A stretch of DNA of 64,000 bases, taken from positions 310,001-374,000 of the forward strand of contig CAQUUC010000001.1 in assembly GCA_948896235.1 (NCBI GenBank), written 5' to 3'. Within the stretch, counting starts at the first letter, position 1. The number at the start of each line of letters is the position of its first letter. The DNA is from an uncultured Clostridia bacterium (lineage in GTDB: Bacteria; Bacillota; Clostridia; TANB77; CAG-508). The position numbers and the translations under genes are program-made. The notes beneath the pieces are model-generated. The model made no database searches and had not been told where the DNA came from. It was given only the letters and a program-made list of their open reading frames with translations. Positions 54,405 through 61,710 of the stretch are shown piece after piece.

Positions 54405-54569
54405 ATGGGAGAAAATCAAAAAATAAACTGTACTGTATCTAGTTGTAAATATAATAATGGAAATACACAAGAATGTACATTAAAACAAATTATAGTTACA
54501 CCAGTAGAGGATTGCTCTACAAAAAATCCTGACGAATCTATGTGCAGTAGCTATGAATATAAAAAATAA
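54405..54569 (+). CDS. DUF1540-like small cysteine protein
   Basis: 54 residues after AAATGGAGGCTATTTTT. NCTVSSCKYNNGNTQECTLK followed by VEDCSTKNPDESMCSSY gives five cysteines in the DUF1540 spacing, probably a metal-binding fold. Such proteins are often sporulation-associated in Firmicutes. Its stop overlaps the left arm of the terminator. Confidence 0.75.
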   Translation: MGENQKINCTVSSCKYNNGNTQECTLKQIIVTPVEDCSTKNPDESMCSSYEYKK

Positions 54570-54600
54570 TAGAGGACTCCCCTCTATTATTTTTTGTTTT
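54565..54600. terminator. Bidirectional terminator
   Basis: AATAATAGAGG (54565-54575) pairs with CCTCTATTATT (54581-54591), then six T. Confidence 0.8.
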
Positions 54601-54618
54601 TTATATTTTAGTATTATC

Positions 54619-55239
54619 TTAAACTAGAAATACTGGAATCCCTGTTGAATATGGTGCAATATCATATTGTTCAAAAAATATATTAATACCTTCTTTTGTT
54701 ATATAATATTGATTTGGGTTAAAAGTTTCTAAGACCAATTCACAAGAATCATCGAAATAGTTTTCTTTTTCATTTGCAATTTGTAAATTAATTTTTCTTA
54801 ATATGTCCAACAAAAAATATGGATTACTATATAACATATAAAGACCAATCTGTCTTGCTACAGCCAAATTCCAGTTTTGTGATGTTCTTACTGTACTTCC
54901 ATGAGCTCCTCCTGTAAAAGTATATTGGTCTTGATATAAACTTAATATTTTATCTTGATTATAAGTTATTTTAGTTTCAAGAATTACCTCGAACACCATT
55001 ACTGGATAACCCTGCTTTTTATTATATTCATACACTTCTTTCGCCTGTAAATATAACTCTCCCTCTATATACTGTTTTAAATCTTGAACTATTCTCTCAT
55101 TATACCTATTAAAAATATCTTTTCCTAATTTGTATCTTGAGCTTATTATTTGAGGATATTTTATTTTATAAGTTAGAATAGTCGTATTATCATATTTCAA
55201 TTCATTTTCAATTATATTTTCTTTTATTTCATTCATCAT
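54619..55239 (-). CDS. DUF3298/DUF4163-type protein
   Basis: 206 residues, no evident signal peptide. YPQIISSRYKLGKDIFNRYN and DQYTFTGGAHGSTVRTSQNW (the GGAHG motif) are typical of DUF3298 proteins related to RsiV-like lysozyme-binding domains. Here it is cytoplasmic by sequence or attached through a partner. It follows AGGAGGTTTTTCT and lies beside an XRE regulator. Confidence 0.7.
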   Translation of the reverse strand: MMNEIKENIIENELKYDNTTILTYKIKYPQIISSRYKLGKDIFNRYNERIVQDLKQYIEGELYLQAKEVYEYNKKQGYPVMVFEVILETKITYNQDKILSLYQDQYTFTGGAHGSTVRTSQNWNLAVARQIGLYMLYSNPYFLLDILRKINLQIANEKENYFDDSCELVLETFNPNQYYITKEGINIFFEQYDIAPYSTGIPVFLV

Positions 55240-55290
55240 AGAAAAACCTCCTAAAATAGTATATTCTATTTCAAGAGGTTTTGTTTTTCT

Positions 55291-55494
55291 TTATTTTCTA
55301 TACTCTAATATATCTCCTGGTTGACAATCCAATACTTCACATATTTTTTCTAAAGTTGAAAACCTAATAGCCTTCCCTTTATTAGTTTTAAGAATTGATA
55401 AATTTGCTGTTGTAATACCTATCTTTTCTGCAAGTTCAGAAGAAGAGATTTTTCTTTTGGCCATCATAACATCTAAATTAACTATAATTCCCAT
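55291..55494 (-). CDS. XRE-family helix-turn-helix regulator (YozG-like)
   Basis: 67 residues. ISSSELAEKIGITTANLSIL is the helix-turn-helix and CEVLDCQPGDILEYRK the family ending. It is co-transcribed with the DUF2975 gene upstream (13-base gap), a pairing common in Firmicutes where the regulator controls the membrane protein. Confidence 0.85.
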   Translation of the reverse strand: MGIIVNLDVMMAKRKISSSELAEKIGITTANLSILKTNKGKAIRFSTLEKICEVLDCQPGDILEYRK

Positions 55495-55507
55495 CTCTCT
55501 CCTCCTT

Positions 55508-55966
55508 TTATATTGTTAAATCATTTTCTTCTTTATATTCTATTGCCTTTTGTAAAAGTTCTGCAAGTATATATAATCCAAGCCAAGCTATTATAAATAC
55601 TCCAACAATAATTATTCCAAATATAGAATTGGTAACTAAAAACATTCCTCCCCCATATTCTATAGCAATTATTAAAGAACAAATTGATGAAATTTTTAAT
55701 GCCTTTACATTACTTTCTATAAATGGATTATCTTCTTTTAATGAACCAAATAATTTTATAAATTCATATACTATAATAATTGCAGGAATACCAGATACAT
55801 ATAAAAGTATTAATGCTGGATAATACTCTAATGCTGGATTTATGTATTGTATATATTTTTGTAAAAATAATGGTAATAATACAAGTACAATAATGCCAAT
55901 TCCTATTAAAATCTGTAAAAATATCTTAATTAAACTTGAAATACTTTTCTTTCCTGTTACCTTCAT
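55508..55966 (-). CDS. DUF2975 membrane protein
   Basis: 152 residues with four hydrophobic helices (about 13-33, 46-66, 88-108, 113-135) and a charged tail. The first gene of the two-gene unit with the XRE regulator. Function unknown. Confidence 0.75.
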   Translation of the reverse strand: MKVTGKKSISSLIKIFLQILIGIGIIVLVLLPLFLQKYIQYINPALEYYPALILLYVSGIPAIIIVYEFIKLFGSLKEDNPFIESNVKALKISSICSLIIAIEYGGGMFLVTNSIFGIIIVGVFIIAWLGLYILAELLQKAIEYKEENDLTI

Positions 55967-56044
55967 ACTATTCTCCTATTTTTGTATGTTTGATTATTTA
56001 TATTATTCTAAAAAAACATACTCACTTTTATACTTTTTTAAATG

Positions 56045-57577
56045 TTATAAATACTCATAATATCTGCTATCATTTTTATAGTTATATTGTATATAACTTA
56101 AATTCATTTCTTTTAATATATCTTTTGCTCTTTGTTTTGATATATTAAACTGTTGCCAATTGCTTTCTTCTTTTACAGCATTATATTGATTATATAAGTA
56201 GTTGTTAATTTCCCTTTTTAATTTTTCATCACTAACATTATTATAAAGTCTTACAATTTCTGGTATAGCATCTGTTCCTGTGTTATATCTTAAATAACTA
56301 AAATCAATTTCTCGTTTAGCTGATATATCATTTTGTTCTATGTATCTATTAACGTTTTTTCTGGCAATTGTGGCATCAATATTTATAAAGTTAACTACTG
56401 TATACATGGTAATAGCTATAATAAAATATGTTTTAAATATATTAAATTTGCCTTTAATAATGTAAACAATTGTAGGTATTATCATTATAATTTCTGTTAT
56501 CAAAATTACATAAACCATTAATCTTAGAAATGTATAACCATATTCTCTTTCATATAAGCTCATTCTCATAAATGCTGATACAGCAATAATAATTGTAAAT
56601 ACTGCCATTAGTACATTCATAATCTTAGTATATTTATTTTCTACATTTTTCTCTTTATTGTTCGAATTTGTAATAATAATTATTACAAAATTAATAAATG
56701 ATACAAACATAAGTTGGAAAAAACCTTGTCTTGCATATTTTGCAAACTCAAAATCCCCTGCTATGCTTAATGGATTTATAAATAAATATCTTAGTACATA
56801 TAAAATCTGAATTGAGCTGAATAATAAATACACAACATTAATTATAGTAAGAACTGTATTTACTATTGTTCCATCAACTTTAAGATTCCAAGTAAATGAA
56901 CCAGATTTTTCACTATTTAGAGTACTTTCTTTAAACACTATGTTATAGATAATACATACAAGATATATAGTTACAATTCCTGCAAGTATAACTCTTAACC
57001 AAAATTCAATGTTAAAAATATACATTATTTGATCATATATTCCACCAAACATATTTGCAAAAATTCCATCTGCTGATATCAGCAATGCAAGTATTATAAC
57101 TAGTAATGGTAAAGAACATAATACTCCAATTCCAATTTGTTTTATCTTCTTATTTTTAATTTCTTCGCTATTATTCTTAAATAAAAATGCTGCTTTTATG
57201 ATCTTTAGTGCATTTGGTATAAACTCTAAAGATCCTATCACTAAATTTATAGACTTTCCTAATAATGTCCTTACTTTAAAAGTATCAACTGTAGCCCATA
57301 CAATCATTGTGCCTAATAAAATAGGAATAGCCATCATATTTACTACATTAAAAAATTCATTATTAAAAAACAAGTATGTACTACTTAATAATAAAATTGG
57401 TATAGTTAAATATAAAGCTTTTTCATTTTTAATTTTGTTATGTTTTTTAAGCATTGTAATAAGTAAAAATACTGTAGGTATAGCAAATAAAAGTACAGAT
57501 ATACCTAAATCCTGTCCAAAAAATAAAATTGAATGTACAACACTTAAAAATAAACTTCCATATACTGCTTTTCGCAT
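56045..57577 (-). CDS. DUF4173/DUF4153-type membrane protein
   Basis: 510 residues from ATG 57577, chosen because GGAGGGGTGTAT precedes it. About 12 helices, with a soluble C-terminal domain (about 420-510) holding NRYIEQNDISAKREIDFSYL. The family is found in Firmicutes and its role is not established. Single gene; no in-frame CGG. Confidence 0.7.
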   Translation of the reverse strand: MRKAVYGSLFLSVVHSILFFGQDLGISVLLFAIPTVFLLITMLKKHNKIKNEKALYLTIPILLLSSTYLFFNNEFFNVVNMMAIPILLGTMIVWATVDTFKVRTLLGKSINLVIGSLEFIPNALKIIKAAFLFKNNSEEIKNKKIKQIGIGVLCSLPLLVIILALLISADGIFANMFGGIYDQIMYIFNIEFWLRVILAGIVTIYLVCIIYNIVFKESTLNSEKSGSFTWNLKVDGTIVNTVLTIINVVYLLFSSIQILYVLRYLFINPLSIAGDFEFAKYARQGFFQLMFVSFINFVIIIITNSNNKEKNVENKYTKIMNVLMAVFTIIIAVSAFMRMSLYEREYGYTFLRLMVYVILITEIIMIIPTIVYIIKGKFNIFKTYFIIAITMYTVVNFINIDATIARKNVNRYIEQNDISAKREIDFSYLRYNTGTDAIPEIVRLYNNVSDEKLKREINNYLYNQYNAVKEESNWQQFNISKQRAKDILKEMNLSYIQYNYKNDSRYYEYL

Positions 57578-57672
57578 ATACACCCCTCCTAAACTATTGA
57601 CATTATATATATAGTATTTTTGTTTGTCAATACTTTTTTATTGTTTTTCGATAATTTTTATTTTCTTAATTT

Positions 57673-57705
57673 TACAAAAAAAGAATGTGATAGTACACAT
57701 TCTTA
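57673..57705 (-). terminator. Terminator of the thioredoxin cluster
   Basis: AAGAATGTG (57681-57689) and CACATTCTT (57696-57704) form the stem; seven T follow on the minus strand. Confidence 0.75.
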
Positions 57706-57722
57706 AAATAGATGACAAGAAA

Positions 57723-58034
57723 TTACTTTATCATATCTAATATTTCTTCTTTGCTTCTTACACCAACAGCTTGGTTTACTAATTTACCATTATTAATTAC
57801 TACAAGAGTTGGTATACTCATTATACTAAAAGACTTAGCTAATTCTTGTTCTTCATCTACATTTATTTTTCCTACTTTTACTCTTCCTTCAACTTCTTCT
57901 GCAACAGCATCTACAATTGGTGATACCATTTTACAAGGTCCACACCAACTTGCCCAAAAATCTAATAATACTGGTACATTTGATTTAAAAACCTCTTCCT
58001 CAAAATTTTTACTTGTAATTTTTATTACTGACAT
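57723..58034 (-). CDS. trxA: Thioredoxin
   Basis: 103 residues from ATG 58034, chosen because GGGAGAAATGAAG precedes it; an in-frame ATG lies 18 bases upstream. The WASWCGPCKMVSPIVD active site, cis-Pro in SIPTLVV and typical length identify thioredoxin. It is reduced by TrxB in the same cluster and overlaps the end of the TlpA-like gene if the earlier start is used. Confidence 0.92.
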   Translation of the reverse strand: MSVIKITSKNFEEEVFKSNVPVLLDFWASWCGPCKMVSPIVDAVAEEVEGRVKVGKINVDEEQELAKSFSIMSIPTLVVINNGKLVNQAVGVRSKEEILDMIK

Positions 58035-58048
58035 CTTCATTTCTCCCT

Positions 58049-58603
58049 TCACATTATATTATTTATATTTTTTTGTAAAGTTTCTAAATTAATCATACCT
58101 TGATGTATACGATTAATTTGAAAATCTTTATTTATAAACATAGTTATTGGATAACCTGTTATTCTATAAGTAGTTATAGCATTTCCATTTATATCATAAT
58201 ATATAGGAAATGTATATCCTTGCGCAGTTATATATTTATTAACTTCAGTTTTATCATCTTCTATTGTTGAATTCACCATTAAAAATACAACTTCATCTTT
58301 ATATTGATTATATAATTCTTGAAAAGATTTCATTTCTACTTTACAATATCCACACCAAGTAGTCCAAAAATTTATTACTATTGGTTTTCCTCTAAATGAT
58401 GATAATTTTACCTCTTCATCTTTATCGTTGTATACACTAAAATCTTTTGCTTGATTTATAATAGTCTCTTGTGATTCTATATTTTCTCTTTGTGCTTCCT
58501 CGTTTTGAAAATTAGTATTTAAAATAGTATATACTCTACTTATACCAATCATTACTAAAATAAAAATTATAAAAACTATTATATATTTTAACTTCTTATC
58601 CAT
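58049..58603 (-). CDS. TlpA/ResA-like membrane-anchored thiol-disulfide protein
   Basis: 184 residues. One N-terminal helix (about 6-25) anchors it with the thioredoxin domain outside. FWTTWCGYCKVEMKSF is the redox CxxC and TGYPITMFINKD holds the cis-Pro. It probably receives electrons from the CcdA-type protein upstream and reduces or oxidises extracytoplasmic cysteines. Confidence 0.88.
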   Translation of the reverse strand: MDKKLKYIIVFIIFILVMIGISRVYTILNTNFQNEEAQRENIESQETIINQAKDFSVYNDKDEEVKLSSFRGKPIVINFWTTWCGYCKVEMKSFQELYNQYKDEVVFLMVNSTIEDDKTEVNKYITAQGYTFPIYYDINGNAITTYRITGYPITMFINKDFQINRIHQGMINLETLQKNINNIM

Positions 58604-58613
58604 TTTAATTCTC

Positions 58614-59288
58614 CTATATACTTAGCAAAGATAAAAAATATCTCATATACCCTGTTATCATTAATATTCCAATTACTATCAAGAATATTCCACATATTTT
58701 ATTAATTATATCATAATGTGTTTTTATAAAGTCAAAGGCTGTTTTTAATTTATGAATTAAAAATGCACTTATCAAAAATGGAATAGCAAGTCCTAGCGAA
58801 AAACATAATAGCATAATGGTTCCTTTTATTATATGGCTTGCAGTGGCTGCTAACATTAAAGCACTACCAAGAAATGTTCCCACACAAGGTGTCCAAGTTA
58901 TAGAAAAAATAATACCTAACATTAAAGAGCTTATAAAATTTAAATTCTTTGTATTAGCTTTAATTCCACCTTTTGAATTATTTAGCATTTTTATATTTAT
59001 AATACCTATAAAATTTAATCCAAACAATATCATGATAACTCCAAAAACAATTTGAAGAATTTGATTATATTGTTTTAACACAACACCAATACTACTTGCA
59101 AATGTTCCTAGCATAACAAAAACCATCGTAAAGCCTAATACAAATCCTATTGCATTTTTAATTGTTTGTGCTTTATTATTAGCGATTTCTCCACCCGCAA
59201 AATAAGATATGTATATTGGTAACATTGGTAATAAGCAAGGGGAAATAAAAGTAATAATTCCCTCTAAAAATGACATAATGTATTCCAT
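58614..59288 (-). CDS. CcdA/DsbD-like transmembrane thiol carrier
   Basis: 224 residues with six helices. ITFISPCLLPMLPIYISYF near the start and FSITWTPCVGTFLGSALMLA in the middle carry the two membrane cysteines that shuttle electrons from cytoplasmic thioredoxin outward. It precedes the TlpA-like gene by 10 bases. Confidence 0.9.
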   Translation of the reverse strand: MEYIMSFLEGIITFISPCLLPMLPIYISYFAGGEIANNKAQTIKNAIGFVLGFTMVFVMLGTFASSIGVVLKQYNQILQIVFGVIMILFGLNFIGIINIKMLNNSKGGIKANTKNLNFISSLMLGIIFSITWTPCVGTFLGSALMLAATASHIIKGTIMLLCFSLGLAIPFLISAFLIHKLKTAFDFIKTHYDIINKICGIFLIVIGILMITGYMRYFLSLLSI

Positions 59289-59321
59289 ATTTTCCTTCTT
59301 TCATAGTAAATTAATGTATAA

Positions 59322-60199
59322 TCATTTAATAGAACGCAAATATTTTATTGTACTTAACCCTGCTTCTGCTCCTTCATATACTGCTTTAGAAATTTGTAAT
59401 AATCCTCCTGTACAATCTCCACAAGCAAATATACCGTGGCACATTTGTTGCCATATTTCCATCTACAATAATATTATTCTCTTTTATTATAACACCTAAT
59501 TTTCTTGCTAAAGCAGTACTTGATGCTACACCTACTGCTACAAATAGCCCTTCTGTATCTATTATTTTACCGTCTTTAAACTTTATACCTAAAACTCTAT
59601 CTTCTCCTATAATTTCTTCTATTTTTTCTTCCTTAATAGAAAAATTATCATAATTAATGCTTCTATTTTCTACAAGTGTTTCTCCATTCGTTAATATTGA
59701 TACAGATTTTACAACTGGAAGTAATGTATTTGCTTCTTCTAAGGCATAATCTCCGCTTCCTAGTATACTAACATCTCTATTCCTATAAAAGAAAGCATCA
59801 CAAACCGCACAATAACTTACACCTTTACCTTCAAATTCTTTGATACCTTTAATATTGGGAGTTTTCCTACTTGCACCTGTTGCAAGAATAATACATTTAG
59901 CTTCAAACCTATTGTTTCTCGTTTTAACTATGTACTTATTGTCTCCAAACTCTAGTCCAACAACTTCATCTGTTTCTACCTCAATTCCAAGCCTTTTAGC
60001 TTGATCAATTCCCTTTAGTAAAAGTTCTTTTCCAGATATAGTATTGGTAAATCCGTAGTAATTATCAATACTTTTAGTCTTTTCTAATGCTCCTCCGGTC
60101 TTTTCCTATAACCAAGGCATTAAAGCCAGCTCTTTTAATATACAGACCAGCTGATATTCCTGCTGGTCCTTTTCCTATAATAATAACATCATAAAGCAT
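59322..60199 (-). CDS. trxB: Thioredoxin reductase-type flavoprotein with two CGG +1 sites
   Basis: ATG 60199 follows AAGGTGGAAAT. MLYDVIIIGKGPAGISAGLY binds FAD. CGG at 60097 would stop translation seven codons later; +1 gives GKDGGALEKTKSIDNYYGF. The redox centre is SYCAVCDAF (Cys130, Cys133). The second CGG (59436) lies in NVPGIFACGDCTGG; without the shift a wrong tail follows. The shifted protein ends KYLRSIK at TGA 59324-59322, 291 residues. No unbroken frame covers it, so ordinary gene finding would miss it. It reduces thioredoxin with NAD(P)H, or ferredoxin in relatives. Confidence 0.9.
59434..59436 (-). other. CGG +1 recoding site 2 in trxB
   Basis: Zero frame GTG CCA CGG TAT ATT TGC; shifted reading CCA (C) GGT ATA TTT GCT TGT GGA GAT gives VPGIFACGD, invariant in thioredoxin reductases. 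Confidence 0.97.
60095..60097 (-). other. CGG +1 recoding site 1 in trxB
   Basis: Zero frame AAA GAC CGG AGG AGC; shifted reading GAC (C) GGA GGA GCA TTA GAA gives GKDGGALEK. The codon before is GAC, the only site preceded by a C-ending codon. Confidence 0.95.
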
Positions 60200-60239
60200 A
60201 TTTCCACCTTACCCATTTAATTATTTACTATTGTAAAAT

Positions 60240-61709
60240 TTAGTATATAAACATATGAACAGTATCCCCTACTATTATAATTTGTTCATCATTATAATAT
60301 TCCCATATTTTATCTTTAAAATAATCTTCTTCTATTTTTTCATCCTTCTCTACATTTTCTAGCTTTCTATTTAAGTAATAATTAATTGCATTTAATCTAG
60401 ACCATTCTGGATAAAAAGCTTTTATATTTGTATCACCATTCACAAATAGTTTTGGATAAGTATACTTTTTAGAATTTCCTTCATAAAAAGAAATTTTTGA
60501 AACTTTATTTTGAGTCTCTTTTTCATAATTTTCTATTTTCTCTTGTATTTGCATAATTGTATAATTGTCTATATAATTTAGAATATATCTATCTCTTGAT
60601 ATATTTTGGAAGCTAACATATTGTATAGAAAGGTATATAACTAAAGCTATTAATAATACTTTTTCTAATTTAACATTTACCTCTGTATTCATAAACAAAT
60701 ATACTAGTAAAATTCCAAGTAAAGCAGCAAATGTATAGGTGCTTCTTGGCACAAACCATATAGAAGCTGTATTTTGCATTATCTGCGGAAAAATTGTAAC
60801 CACAAAATTTCCAATTACTATCATAATCATTCCCAATATTAGCCAAATTTTCTTTTTGCCTTTTATGTTGTTTTTTACTATATTGTAAACAATAATTAAT
60901 GATAATATAGCTACCAAAGTCATAAATAAGTATTTAGGCATAATTTCAAAGGTAGAAAGCATCATACTTTTTGTGCCTGTAATAATTTTAGTTATAGACT
61001 CTAAAAAATTATTTGCCCCATTTACTCTATTGTTAACAAAAATAAATCTTACACTAACATAATTTATTAGCGCTGGTATTCCATATCCCAAACCTGTTAC
61101 AATAGTGTTTGTTACAAAAGACTTTAAGTCTTTTGTATATTTTACTATATATAGTAAGGCTATAGAAACAAATATCCCTACTGTTCCTTGGTATGAAAAG
61201 TTTGCAAGTAACATATATAGAAAAACCCAAACCAAAGATTTTTTATCACCTTCGAAATATTTAATAAGTTTTTCTACTGCACATACACAAAACAAAATAG
61301 ATAACATTAATATGCCTTTTTCAATAAACAAATATAATTCAATTGAAAAAATATTTATTATAATTAGTACTGCAGCAAGTATTGAAATAGCTTTTGATTT
61401 AATATCTTTAGAAAATATATTTTCTAATTTATAAATTGAAATACTTGTACTTATAATGGCTAATATAAATGATACAATGTAAGCTATATTATTACTCAAA
61501 CTAAACACTTTATATACTGCATACCAACAAGCAGTAACTAATCTTCCTGATGATATAAAATGTATTAGCATATTTTTAAAAGGTGTCTCTAATACGCTAT
61601 ATGTGTCTGTTGCATATTCCATTTTACAAAATATTCCAAAGAAGGTAACACATATTAGTATATATAAATAAAAATTTTTATTTTTTAACATTTCTTTAAT
61701 TTGTTTCAT
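60240..61709 (-). CDS. GtrII-like membrane glucosyltransferase family protein
   Basis: 489 residues with about 11 helices and a soluble C-terminal domain (about 400-489). The pattern of helices and YATDTYSVLETPFKNMLIHF with SGRLVTACWY after the first helix fits the GtrII/PF14264 family that modifies surface polysaccharides with glucose. It lies one base after the large glycosyltransferase gene, so they are co-transcribed. Confidence 0.7.
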   Translation of the reverse strand: MKQIKEMLKNKNFYLYILICVTFFGIFCKMEYATDTYSVLETPFKNMLIHFISSGRLVTACWYAVYKVFSLSNNIAYIVSFILAIISTSISIYKLENIFSKDIKSKAISILAAVLIIINIFSIELYLFIEKGILMLSILFCVCAVEKLIKYFEGDKKSLVWVFLYMLLANFSYQGTVGIFVSIALLYIVKYTKDLKSFVTNTIVTGLGYGIPALINYVSVRFIFVNNRVNGANNFLESITKIITGTKSMMLSTFEIMPKYLFMTLVAILSLIIVYNIVKNNIKGKKKIWLILGMIMIVIGNFVVTIFPQIMQNTASIWFVPRSTYTFAALLGILLVYLFMNTEVNVKLEKVLLIALVIYLSIQYVSFQNISRDRYILNYIDNYTIMQIQEKIENYEKETQNKVSKISFYEGNSKKYTYPKLFVNGDTNIKAFYPEWSRLNAINYYLNRKLENVEKDEKIEEDYFKDKIWEYYNDEQIIIVGDTVHMFIY

Positions 61710-61710
61710 T

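Noticed and set aside
3962..60097. All CGG frameshifts as assembly or sequencing errors
   Set aside because: Errors would not fall only where CGG is in the zero frame and GGN is a conserved Gly, while sparing the many out-of-frame CGG triplets. Raw reads should still be checked.
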